A stretch of 48,469 nucleotides of DNA. It comes from Alteribacillus sp041949975 (lineage in GTDB: Bacteria > Bacillota > Bacilli > Bacillales > Marinococcaceae). Made by a program: the position numbers and the translations under genes. Location of the stretch: the NCBI RefSeq assembly GCF_041949975.1, contig NZ_JBHFQG010000031.1, positions 1-48,469 of the forward strand. Reading direction: 5' to 3'. The notes below the pieces were generated by a model, which worked only from the letters and a program-made list of their open reading frames with translations, searched no databases and was not told where the DNA came from. Of the stretch, positions 8,202 through 16,507 are shown in pieces; position 1 is the stretch's first letter, and every line of letters starts with the position of its first letter.

Positions 8202-9518
8202 ATGGTGAATCGCTATTTTGAGTTTGAAAGATGGAAGACGAATTACCGGCAGGAAAGCGTTGCTGGATTAACGACGTTTTTATCTATGGCTTATATTTTA
8301 TTTGTAAACCCTCTTATTTTAGCTGATGCTGGAATGGATCAGGGAGCGGTGTTTACAGCAACTGCTCTCTCGGCTGCAATCGGTACACTTATTATGGGAA
8401 TGATTGCCAGATACCCTATTGCTCTTGCCCCAGGGATGGGATTAAATGCATTTTTTGCTTATACGGTGGTGTTGGGTATTGGCATTGAGTGGCAGCTCGC
8501 TTTATTTGGAGTATTGCTGTCTGGTATTATTTTTATTTTTATAACAATGTTAGGAATTAGAGAGAAAATTATTAATGCTATCCCGGCCCAGTTAAAATAT
8601 GCAGCTGCTGCGGGTATAGGTTTGTTTATAGCATTCATTGGGCTGCAAAATGCAGGAATAGTGGTTCCTGATGAAGATACAGCAGTGGCGCTTGGCACTA
8701 TGACCAATCCGGCGACCCTGCTTGCTTGTTTTGGCTTAGTTATAACGGCTGTATTAATGGTGATCGGTGTACAGGGCGGGATTTTTTATGGAATGGTTAT
8801 TACTGTTGCTGCCGGGATCATTACTGGTTTAATCGGTTTACCGGAAGGAGTAGTGGGGTCTGTCCCAAGCCTGGCGCCTACATTTGGATCTGCGTTTACC
8901 ATTTTAGGAGAATTGGAATGGACCAGCCAGCTTATCATACAAATGTTAGTAGTCGTACTAACCTTTTTATTTGTTGACTTTTTTGACACGGCAGGAACAT
9001 TGTACGCGGTGGCGAATCAAGCAGGTTTTGTAAAAAATAATAAATTGCCGCGTGCTGGAAGAGCATTGCTTGCTGATTCCTCCGCCACTTCTATTGGTGC
9101 GATTCTTGGTACGTCTACGACGACTGCATATATTGAATCCTCCTCCGGTGTGGCAGCTGGCGGAAGAACAGGTTTTGCTTCTATCATCACCGCCTGCTTG
9201 TTTCTTCTTTCTATGTTCTTTTCACCGCTTCTTGTCGTGGTAACGGAACAAGTGACAGCTCCGGCTCTTATTCTTGTAGGTGTACTAATGGCTTCTTCTT
9301 TAAGGTTAATTGAGTGGAACAAGCTAGAAATTGCTCTGCCTGCATTTTTAACGGTCGTTTCCATGCCGTTAACGTATAGTATCGCTACTGGTATTGCTCT
9401 TGGTTTCATATTCTATCCGATAACCATGCTTCTGAAAGGCAGGGGTCGTGACATTCACCCCGTTATGTACGTGTTATTCTTTGTGTTTATTGCTTATTTT
9501 GCTTTCTTAGGAGAATAG
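8202..9518 (+). CDS. pbuG: Hypoxanthine/guanine permease
   Basis: Purine base importer of the AzgA-like branch of the NCS2 family, in the cytoplasmic membrane. 438 aa with about 12-13 hydrophobic segments and the family N-terminus FERWKTNYRQESVAGLTTFL followed by SMAYILFVNP; VDFFDTAGTLY and later SSSGVAAGGRTG segments also fit. The start at 8202 follows GGAGG with 5 bases between. A longer frame beginning at 8079 runs through the riboswitch terminator and cannot be the real N-terminus. It is monocistronic, under PurBox, promoter and guanine riboswitch control, and ends in a strong terminator. Import would be shut off by guanine and by PurR. Confidence 0.96.
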   Translation: MVNRYFEFERWKTNYRQESVAGLTTFLSMAYILFVNPLILADAGMDQGAVFTATALSAAIGTLIMGMIARYPIALAPGMGLNAFFAYTVVLGIGIEWQLALFGVLLSGIIFIFITMLGIREKIINAIPAQLKYAAAAGIGLFIAFIGLQNAGIVVPDEDTAVALGTMTNPATLLACFGLVITAVLMVIGVQGGIFYGMVITVAAGIITGLIGLPEGVVGSVPSLAPTFGSAFTILGELEWTSQLIIQMLVVVLTFLFVDFFDTAGTLYAVANQAGFVKNNKLPRAGRALLADSSATSIGAILGTSTTTAYIESSSGVAAGGRTGFASIITACLFLLSMFFSPLLVVVTEQVTAPALILVGVLMASSLRLIEWNKLEIALPAFLTVVSMPLTYSIATGIALGFIFYPITMLLKGRGRDIHPVMYVLFFVFIAYFAFLGE

Positions 9519-9522
9519 GCCA

Positions 9523-9554
9523 AAAGACTGCGGTTTAAGCCGCAGTCTTTTTTT
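9523..9554 (+). terminator. Intrinsic terminator after pbuG
   Basis: Perfect 11-bp stem AAAGACTGCGG (9523-9533) with CCGCAGTCTTT (9540-9550), loop TTTAAG, then a long T-run. Confidence 0.95.
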
Positions 9555-9650
9555 TTAATAAGGCAAAGAATCGAGAATAAAGGCGGAGTGAAATGAATGG
9601 AAAATGAAGGTAAAATTAGAGTTGAAAAATTCAGATAAGGAGGGGTAGGT

Positions 9651-10640
9651 TTGAAGAAAGAAGTACGGTTAATTCCTTATCGTGTTGAGGAAGTGCTGAA
9701 TAAATCCGAAGAAAAAATTCCTCAAGGTATTGAAATGGTACGAGCCCCTGAACTATGGGATGAAGACTATAAAGGTGAAGGAAATGTTATCGCCATTATA
9801 GACACGGGGTGCCAGCCGGACCACCCTGATTTAAAAGACCGCATCATTGGAGGAAGAAACTTCACAGATGATTACAATAGCGACCCTGAAAATTTTTCAG
9901 ACAACCAGGGTCATGGAACACATGTAGCTGGGACTATTGGAGCTACTTTGGATGACTCTGGAGTCGTTGGAGTAGCCCCGGAAGTGAATCTTTTAATTCT
10001 AAAAGCTCTTTCTGGAGAAGGATATGGCTCCTATCAGGGGATTATAGATTCTATTCACTATGCCATAGACTGGCGGGGAGATAACGGACAACGAGTAAGA
10101 GTCATTTCTATGTCACTTGGCGGTCCAAACGATATACCTGAAATGCATGAAGCGATAAAAAGAGCGGTAGAGAATAATATTTTGGTCGTTTGTGCAGCTG
10201 GCAATGAAGGAGATCAAGATGAAAGCACAGAAGAAATTGCATATCCCGGATATTATAAAGAAGTGGTACAAGTAGGAGCGGTTGATTTTGACTGTAATCT
10301 GGCTGAATTTACAAACTTTAATGATGAAATTGATTTAGTGGCTCCAGGTGTAAATATACTTTCTACCTACCCGGACAACAAGTTTGCCAGATTGTCAGGC
10401 ACTTCGATGGCCACTCCTCATGTAGCTGGTGCAGCTGCGCTGATTATCAATCAATGCGAAGATGATTTTGACAGGGAACTGACAGAACCCCAAATCTATT
10501 CGCAAGTAGTGAAAAGAACAGAATCGTTAGGAAACAGCCGCAGCATGGAAGGCAATGGTTTGCTTATGCTTACGAACTATATCTCAAGCTCGGAAGATAA
10601 GAAAAGACGTCAGAAGAAATATGCTTCAAAAAAATTATAA
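9651..10640 (+). CDS. Intracellular subtilisin-like serine protease
   Basis: 329 aa subtilase (S8) with no signal peptide, so it acts inside the cell. The N-terminus carries LIPY (7-10), the motif of the short inhibitory prosegment typical of Bacillus intracellular serine proteases (IspA). Catalytic triad Asp51 (IIDTG), His88 (GHGTHVAG), Ser252 (SGTSMATPHVAG); oxyanion Asn185 (AAGNEG). All key residues are present and the length fits the family. The TTG start at 9651 is supported by AAGGAGGGG at 9638-9646. Likely role is general protein turnover in stationary or stressed cells. It is a single gene between the pbuG terminator and a convergent membrane protein gene. Confidence 0.94.
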   Translation: MKKEVRLIPYRVEEVLNKSEEKIPQGIEMVRAPELWDEDYKGEGNVIAIIDTGCQPDHPDLKDRIIGGRNFTDDYNSDPENFSDNQGHGTHVAGTIGATLDDSGVVGVAPEVNLLILKALSGEGYGSYQGIIDSIHYAIDWRGDNGQRVRVISMSLGGPNDIPEMHEAIKRAVENNILVVCAAGNEGDQDESTEEIAYPGYYKEVVQVGAVDFDCNLAEFTNFNDEIDLVAPGVNILSTYPDNKFARLSGTSMATPHVAGAAALIINQCEDDFDRELTEPQIYSQVVKRTESLGNSRSMEGNGLLMLTNYISSSEDKKRRQKKYASKKL

Positions 10641-10660
10641 AAACTCTTTGTCTCAAATAT

Positions 10661-10698
10661 ATCAAAAAGCGCGCGCCTTTTACCGGGCGCTTGCGCTT
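10661..10698 (-). terminator. Terminator of the YitT-family gene
   Basis: AAGCGC and GCGCC (10667-10677) pair with GGGCGC and GCGCTT (10685-10698). On the minus strand the stem is followed by TTTTTGATATA, so it ends the leftward gene; on the plus strand it may also stop the protease transcript. Confidence 0.7.
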
Positions 10699-10700
10699 AC

Positions 10701-11576
10701 TTATGTTTTCCGGGTTTCCGGATCAAAGGTGAAACCTTCACCAGCTACTTCTTTTACATCATGAACAGCTACGAAAGCGTAAGGGTCCACATCATTAATA
10801 ATGGATTTTAGCTGAATCAGTTGATTTCGATTTACGACACAATACAACACATTACGCTCGTCACGCGTAAAACTACCTCTTCCGGTTAATACAGTCGATC
10901 CTCGGTGCATACGTTTAATAATTGCATCAGATATAGCATCGGTATGGTTGGAAATAATCATTGCAGACTTGCCTGCGTTTGCCCCTTCAATAATAAAGTC
11001 AATAACACGGGCAGCAATAAAGACTGCAACCAGAGTGTACATAGCTTCAGGCAGTGTTAAGTGAACTAAAGAAAATGTAATCACAAAGGCGTCAAACATA
11101 AACATAAACGTGCCAAGCCCCGTTCCGAAGTATTTCTCCGCCAGACGGGCAAGTATATCTACTCCGCCTGTTGTTCCTCCTGCCCGAAAAATAATTCCCA
11201 GTCCAGTTCCAGCAAAAACCCCCGCAAATAAAGATACAAGAATCATATCGTTTTGCAGAGCAACATGCATATGCCAATATTTTTCAAAAAAATGTAGCGA
11301 CCCGGAAAGCATTACCGTTCCGAAAATACTGTATATAAAAACTCTCCGCCCTAGCAGCTTGTAACCGACAAAGAACAATGGAATGTTTAAGACAAGGTTT
11401 GATATCGAAGGTTCAATTGTAAACAAATAGTAAATGATGAGAGTAAGACCTGTAAAACCGCCGTGGGCCAGTCCATTTTGCAGATTAAAATGGATAAGGC
11501 CGAAACCGAAAACGACCGTCCCTAAAAATATAATCAATATATTGGTTAACCGGATTCCTTCAAACAGATTTTTCAA
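10701..11576 (-). CDS. YitT-family membrane protein with DUF2179 domain
   Basis: 291 aa from the chosen start. The N-terminal two thirds hold five or six membrane helices (GTVVFGFGLIHFN, GGFTGLTLIIYYL and so on) of the YitT family. The C-terminal cytosolic DUF2179 domain contains GRGSFTRDERNVLYCVV and VDPYAFVAVHDVKEVAGEGF. Function is not established; a transport or sensing role is usually guessed. The TTG start at 11576 is preferred because AAGGAGG sits 9 bases upstream and the length matches the family. The first ATG of the open frame (11648) lies upstream of the -10 box, so it cannot be used; an ATG at 11603 is possible but has a poor ribosome site. Confidence 0.88.
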   Translation of the reverse strand: MKNLFEGIRLTNILIIFLGTVVFGFGLIHFNLQNGLAHGGFTGLTLIIYYLFTIEPSISNLVLNIPLFFVGYKLLGRRVFIYSIFGTVMLSGSLHFFEKYWHMHVALQNDMILVSLFAGVFAGTGLGIIFRAGGTTGGVDILARLAEKYFGTGLGTFMFMFDAFVITFSLVHLTLPEAMYTLVAVFIAARVIDFIIEGANAGKSAMIISNHTDAISDAIIKRMHRGSTVLTGRGSFTRDERNVLYCVVNRNQLIQLKSIINDVDPYAFVAVHDVKEVAGEGFTFDPETRKT

Positions 11577-11638
11577 GCCGAGTATCCTCCTTTTCCCTGT
11601 CATAATAAACCTCATAAAGCCTGTTCTACAACCAGAGC

Positions 11639-11667
11639 AGTATAACATAAAAAAACAATCAGCCCAA
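11639..11667 (-). promoter_or_regulatory. SigA-type promoter of the YitT-family gene
   Basis: Read on the minus strand: TTGGGC (11667-11662), 17-base spacer, TATACT (11644-11639) with a TG extension. The predicted transcript starts near 11632, which rules out the earliest ATG of the gene. Confidence 0.7.
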
Positions 11668-11827
11668 CAAAGAAGGTTCTCTTTTCAGTATGGCCAATTG
11701 TAAAGGAAACACCCCTTTATAAACAGAGTGATTTCGGGTAAAGAAAGTAAGAAAAAAAATAAAGGAAAGTAAATGATTTTGTAGAAGGTTGTCTGAGGAA
11801 CACGAATAATAAGGAGGCATAAATGCA

Positions 11828-12820
11828 ATGACTAGTTTTCAAGCAATGATGGTAGAAGAAACAGGCAATAAGGAAGTAGAAAAAAATATTCATACCCTTA
11901 CATTGGATAATCTGCCAGAAGGAGAAGTGCTCGTAAAAGTTCATTACTCCAGTGTGAATTTTAAAGATGGTATGGCTTCGATGGCAAACGGAAACATTGT
12001 AAAAGAATACCCTATGGTGCCTGGTATCGATTTATCAGGAGTAGTGGAGGATTCATCGGATTCCCGTTATTCTAAAGGGGATCAGGTAATTGTAACGAGT
12101 TATGAGCTGGGTGTCTCTCACTACGGAGGCTTTGCTGAATATGCAAGAGTACCGGCAGAGTGGGTTGTACCGCTTCCAGAAGGATTAAATTTAAAAGAAG
12201 CAATGATATATGGAACGGCTGGTTTTACAGCTGGCTTATCGGTTTTGCGTCTTGAAGAAGAAGGGATTACTCCAGAAAGCGGCACGGTCCTTGTAACCGG
12301 GGCTACTGGAGGGGTAGGAAGTATGGCAGTGGCAATGCTTGCAAAACTCGGATACAACGTGGCGGCAAGTACCGGAAAAGCCTCTGAACATGAGTACTTA
12401 AAAGTACTTGGGGCAAAAGATATCCTTTCAAGAGAAGATGTTCAGCCAGAGAAAATTCGGCCTCTTGATAAACAGCGCTGGGCCGGGGTAGTAGATCCAG
12501 TCGGGGGAGAAACACTGGCCTATGCTTTAAGTACACTTTCATACGGCGGTGCGGCAGCAGTCAGCGGGTTGACTGGAGGGACAAAGGTTCCAGCCACGGT
12601 ATTTCCGTTTATTTTAAGAGGTGTTAATTTAGTGGGTATTGATTCGGTTTACTGTCCAATGGATAGAAGAAAGCAGGTCTGGAACAGGCTGGCAGCTGAT
12701 TTGAAAATGGACCGTCTGCTTGAAACTATTTCAAGTGAGATTACGTTAGATGAGCTGCCAGAAACATTAGACCAAATTCTTCAAGGTAAGGTGCGGGGCA
12801 GAAAAGTTGTTCGTTTATAA
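11828..12820 (+). CDS. Zinc-free quinone oxidoreductase, AcuI/YhdH type
   Basis: 330 aa medium-chain reductase of the YhdH/YhfP (AcuI) subgroup, known to reduce acryloyl-CoA or related enoyl substrates with NADPH. Landmarks are VNFKDGMASM (43-52), PGIDLSG (65-71), and the nucleotide loop VTGATGGVGS (156-165). No structural or catalytic zinc cysteines are present, as expected. AAGGAGG (11811-11817) precedes two ATGs: the first (11823) gives only Met-Gln-stop, and its TGA overlaps the second ATG (11828), which opens this gene. It is divergent from the YitT gene and ends at a bidirectional terminator. The exact substrate cannot be read from sequence. Confidence 0.88.
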   Translation: MTSFQAMMVEETGNKEVEKNIHTLTLDNLPEGEVLVKVHYSSVNFKDGMASMANGNIVKEYPMVPGIDLSGVVEDSSDSRYSKGDQVIVTSYELGVSHYGGFAEYARVPAEWVVPLPEGLNLKEAMIYGTAGFTAGLSVLRLEEEGITPESGTVLVTGATGGVGSMAVAMLAKLGYNVAASTGKASEHEYLKVLGAKDILSREDVQPEKIRPLDKQRWAGVVDPVGGETLAYALSTLSYGGAAAVSGLTGGTKVPATVFPFILRGVNLVGIDSVYCPMDRRKQVWNRLAADLKMDRLLETISSEITLDELPETLDQILQGKVRGRKVVRL

Positions 12821-12827
12821 AAATATA

Positions 12828-12868
12828 AAAGAAGAGGGTCCCCGACATTAGCGGGGATCGTCTTCTTT
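12828..12868. terminator. Bidirectional terminator
   Basis: AAGAAGA...TCTTCTT outer arms and TCCCCG...CGGGGA inner arms form a hairpin between two convergent genes (AcuI-like and acyl-CoA dehydrogenase). A-rich and T-rich flanks allow termination on both strands. Confidence 0.8.
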
Positions 12869-12905
12869 GTTTGTGCCAAAAAGGTCCCGGCGAATTAAGG
12901 TCGTA

Positions 12906-14572
12906 TTATTTAGTCAAAGCGTTTTCATTCACCAGCTGATCAAAATGTGCTAATGAAGCAGGGGTTTCATGAAAATCACTCTGGGAAAACATCTCTTCCA
13001 GAAAAATTTCTGAAATGAGAGGCTTTCGTTCGGGCTCTGCTTCTGCATCTTCTAAAGCAGTAACCGCCATAAAAATGTCCGTCATTTTGCTGGCCAGCTT
13101 TTTGGCATGATAAGTTTGTTTATCTTCGCTTGTTTGCTGAATTTGTAATAAAAATGATTGCAAATCTTGAAGAGCGGTGTTTACCATGTTTGTGTCATTT
13201 TTATTTACTTTTGTCAACTTGCTTAAGGAATTTTCCATTTCAGAGAGGAAGAGATGGCCTGCATCATATTTTTGCAGCAGCCTTTGAACTTCAAGGCCAA
13301 GAATGTTTGCTGTTCCTTCCCACACCGTTAAAACTTGAGCATCACGTAATAGTCTCGCCGTGACAAAATCTTCAATATAACCATTTCCTCCATGCATTTC
13401 TATTGCTTCATGAGAAAAAGTAACAGCTTCTTCGGCCGTTCTCAATTTTATAAGAGCAATGTAAAGCCGGTTGAGCGTAATTTCTTCCTCCGTACATGTG
13501 TCCCGGGAAGTCATAACCTTTTCAAACAATTGAATGATACGAAAACAGGCGCTCGTTTGTACTTCTTGCCGCGACAGCATACTCATTAACGTTTCTCGAA
13601 CCATTGGGTAATCAGTAAGCTTTTTGCCGAACGCTTCTCTGTAATGGGCATATTCGAGTGCTTCATGATAAGCACGGCGCATGATGCCAACAGAAGCTAC
13701 CGCATTACACACTCTCGAAAGGTTTAAAGCTTCCATCATATAATAAAAACCTTTTCCTGCTTCACCGACTAAGTAAGCTTTAGCTCCTTCTAAAAGTACT
13801 TCAGCTGATGGCACTGCCCGAACCCCTAATTTATCTTTCAGACGGCGAATGGAAAGGTTATTGTTTGTTCCGTCTTTGTTTTTCCACGGGATGAGAAAAA
13901 GACTTAATCCTTTCGTGCCAGCGGGAGCATGTTCCTGGCGGGCGAGCACCGCTGCCACCCCGCATGCCCCAGCATTAGAAGCAAAATATTTTTCTCCATA
14001 CAGTCGGTAACACTTTCCATCTGAAAAGCTTGGGTTTCATTAGCCCCAACATCTGAACCGCCTTGCCGTTCAGTCAAAAAGGTAGCTCCTTCATATAATT
14101 CAGTTTCCTCAGTGGACAGCACATGCGGCAGAAATTTTTGTTTCAGCTCATCATTTCCATATTGGTCAATCAAGTAAGCAGTCGCCATCGTTAAAGTAAC
14201 CGGACAATAGAAGCCGGGTTCTACTTGAGAAAGAAGATAACCTTGCGCATAAGAGTAAGTATAATTTCCTTTTCGCCCGAGCTCAGGTATGTTTTTATGA
14301 ATATAACCTACAATCCCGGTATTATAAGTTTCTTTTACAGTATTTTTATATCCTTCATTCAGCCATACTTCTGATATGTCATCTCCGAATTTATTATATT
14401 TTATTAGTTTAGGCTGTCCTTCCCGGTCAGTATGACGAGCTCTTTCATCAAACACTTCACATCGGTCAGCAAAGGCAGATAAGCGTTCTTTTGCATATTG
14501 AAGCATCTCTTTGTCATTAAGATATCGGTGAAGAATATAAGACAAGTTGGAATCTTTCTCGAAAATATTCAT
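12906..14572 (-). pseudogene. AidB-like acyl-CoA dehydrogenase with a frameshift
   Basis: Two overlapping frames together give a full acyl-CoA dehydrogenase of about 555 aa, the long AidB-like class. The N-terminal part (from ATG 14572) includes YCPVTLTMATAYL and FLTERQGGSDVGANET. The C-terminal part includes NLSRVCNAVASVGI, REAFGKKLTDYPMVRE, IEMHGGNGYIEDF and WEGTANILGLE. The frame changes near 14020-14040. Adding one base to the A-run at 14024-14027 restores AFSDGKCYRLYGEKYFASN, exactly what the family has there. So it is one gene carrying a one-base deletion, real or a sequencing error. It would oxidise an acyl-CoA with FAD. Its start overlaps the MerR gene by 4 bases (ATGA), so the two are co-transcribed. 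Confidence 0.88.
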
Positions 14573-14973
14573 TTAACAGCGCCTCCCGAATTAGTCTCTT
14601 TTTCCAGGCGGTCCAGCCTTTGTTTGAAATCGTGGTGCAAGTCATTTAATTCATCACGAAGAGCAATCATGTCATCTATTTTTTCATTTATCTCCTGCAG
14701 TTTTCTGTCTCCGTATTCAATGGTTCGCTTTAATTGTTTTTTTCCTGAGCGGTCTGCATCAAACAGTTCAATCATCTCTTCAATTTCGATTAATGAAAAT
14801 CCGAATCTTTTTCCTCTTAAAATAAGTTTTAATCTCGTTTTGTCTTTTTTAGAATAGATTCTCTGGCCGCCTGCTGTACGCTCTGGAGTAATTAATCCTC
14901 TTTCTTCGTAATATCGAATTGATCGCGTGCTAATAACAAAAGTCTCCGCTAAATCAGAAATCGAAAAGGTCAT
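14569..14973 (-). CDS. MerR-family regulator (LiuR-like)
   Basis: 134 aa. N-terminal winged helix with FSISDLAETFVISTRSIRYYE and GLITPERTAGGQRIY (about 3-45), then a long coiled dimerisation helix. No cysteine effector site is seen, so it is not a metal sensor. Similar small MerR proteins control branched-chain amino acid or fatty acid degradation genes. ATG at 14973 is chosen because GAGGGGG lies 9 bases upstream; the earlier ATG (14982) directly abuts that site. A perfect 16-bp palindrome lies inside its own promoter, implying autoregulation together with the acyl-CoA dehydrogenase gene that overlaps its end. Confidence 0.87.
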   Translation of the reverse strand: MTFSISDLAETFVISTRSIRYYEERGLITPERTAGGQRIYSKKDKTRLKLILRGKRFGFSLIEIEEMIELFDADRSGKKQLKRTIEYGDRKLQEINEKIDDMIALRDELNDLHHDFKQRLDRLEKETNSGGAVK

Positions 14974-15011
14974 TTTATACATCCCCCTCAATTTAGTCGG
15001 AATTTTCTCAC

Positions 15012-15040
15012 ATAATAATTTACGTTAACGTAAAAGTCAA
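15012..15040 (-). promoter_or_regulatory. Promoter and MerR/LiuR-type operator
   Basis: On the minus strand: TTGACT (15040-15035), 17-base spacer, TATTAT (15017-15012). The spacer holds the perfect palindrome TTTACGTTAACGTAAA (15019-15034). Palindromes of the form ACGTnnACGT are typical of LiuR-type MerR regulators, and the regulator gene is the first gene downstream. Confidence 0.8.
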
Positions 15041-15132
15041 TAAGAAAAAAGAAAAAGGATTAAGCTCTTCTCTCTAGAAGCTAGGTGAGGGAAATGAGTT
15101 TGTATAGCATAAAAAAAGGGGTAAGGATACGT

Positions 15133-16431
15133 ATGAATGTATTTTCTAAAGAACGATTGCTAACTTCAAATGAAAATGTGACACTAATTGAATCTCTTGA
15201 CCCGGAAATCATGGCAGACCGACTAGCTCAATTGGCTGAAATTGGAAAAACGAAAGAGAGCGGTGTTACTCGCTATGTTTATACTCAAGAAGAAGCAGAT
15301 GCCAAAAGTTTATTTCGTTCGTGGATGGAAAATGCGGGATTAAAAATAAGGGAAGATGCAGTTGGAAATATGTATGGAAGGCTCGAAGGAAAAGAGTCTC
15401 ACCTTGCTGCTGTCCTTACAGGGTCTCATCTTGACACCGTTCCTAATGGGGGAGCGTTTGATGGAGCTTTAGGATGTGTCAGCTCTTTAATGGCCATTGA
15501 AGCGATTATTCAAGAGCAAGGACAGTTGAGACGCCCGCTTGAATTAGTAGTTTTTGCAGATGAAGAAGGTTCTAGGTTTGGAAGTGGATTGTTTGGGAGC
15601 CGCGCAGCGATGGGAGAAGTGAACAAGGAAGACTTGTTCCAGATGCGTGATAGAAACGGTGTTACGGCTGCAGAAGCAATGAAAAGGCAAGGTTATGCGC
15701 CAAATAAGCTAAAAAATTGTGTGTACCCGAAAGAAGAGATACATGCATTTTTAGAACTTCACATTGAACAAGGCAAACGATTAGAACAGCACGGGAAAAA
15801 TATCGGAATTGTAAATGGAATTGCGGGACCTTCTTGGCTTGAAGTGCTTTTAGAAGGAGAAACAGACCATGCAGGCAATACACCCATGGATATGAGGGCA
15901 GACGCCGCAGCTGGAGCATCTGAATTGGTTCTGTCTATTGAACGTATTCCCCGGGAAATAAACTCGACTGCTGTCGCTACAGTAGGAAAATTGGCGCTTT
16001 TCCCAAACGGTTCTAATGTGATTGCAGGTAAAGCAGAGTTGATTGTAGATGTGAGAGACATTGATGAAGAAATTCGGGATAATATGCTAATCGAAATAAA
16101 GAGAGAAGCAGAGCGAATAGCTGAAGAAAGAGGACTTAACTCAGAAACAAAGATTCAGATTAAAATACCACCTGTCCTTGTCCCCGATTGGATTCAGGAA
16201 AATGCAAAAAAGGTGGCAGAAAAACTGGAACTTTCCTATGATTTTTTACCAAGCGGTGCCGGACATGATGCGATGATTTTAGGGAAGTACGTACCTTCCG
16301 GGTTAATATTTGTACCAAGCTATAAAGGAAAAAGTCACACACCGGAAGAATTTACGGCATTAAAGGATTGTATGAACGGTGCAGCAGCGTTAAAAGAAAC
16401 CTTACAAAATATAGGAGAGGGTGTTAAATGA
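15133..16431 (+). CDS. M20-family amidohydrolase (N-carbamoyl-L-amino acid hydrolase or allantoate amidohydrolase)
   Basis: Metal-dependent hydrolase of the HyuC/AllC group, about 432 aa from this start. Metal ligands are visible: His99 and an Asp in GSHLDTVPNGGAFDG, the pair in ADEEGSRFG, His in HIEQG, and the late His in SGAGHDAM. The dimerisation domain with DHAGNTPMDMR lies between. It cleaves a carbamoyl or ureido group from an amino acid derivative; carbamoylase and allantoate hydrolase cannot be separated by eye. The ATG at 15133 has GTAAGGA upstream; an ATG at 15094 with GGTGAGGG just ahead is an equally strong alternative adding 13 residues. It diverges from the MerR gene and has no obvious pathway partners here. 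Confidence 0.85.
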   Translation: MNVFSKERLLTSNENVTLIESLDPEIMADRLAQLAEIGKTKESGVTRYVYTQEEADAKSLFRSWMENAGLKIREDAVGNMYGRLEGKESHLAAVLTGSHLDTVPNGGAFDGALGCVSSLMAIEAIIQEQGQLRRPLELVVFADEEGSRFGSGLFGSRAAMGEVNKEDLFQMRDRNGVTAAEAMKRQGYAPNKLKNCVYPKEEIHAFLELHIEQGKRLEQHGKNIGIVNGIAGPSWLEVLLEGETDHAGNTPMDMRADAAAGASELVLSIERIPREINSTAVATVGKLALFPNGSNVIAGKAELIVDVRDIDEEIRDNMLIEIKREAERIAEERGLNSETKIQIKIPPVLVPDWIQENAKKVAEKLELSYDFLPSGAGHDAMILGKYVPSGLIFVPSYKGKSHTPEEFTALKDCMNGAAALKETLQNIGEGVK

Positions 16432-16507
16432 TGATACTCATGTAAATAGTGTATTTTTTAACAGCCGAGGAAAAACTATACCATAGAAATAAAGAGAAGG
16501 TGAAACG

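Noticed and set aside
11577..11648. ATG at 11648 as start of the YitT-family gene
   Set aside because: It lies upstream of the predicted -10 box of the gene's own promoter (11639-11644), so it would not be in the transcript.
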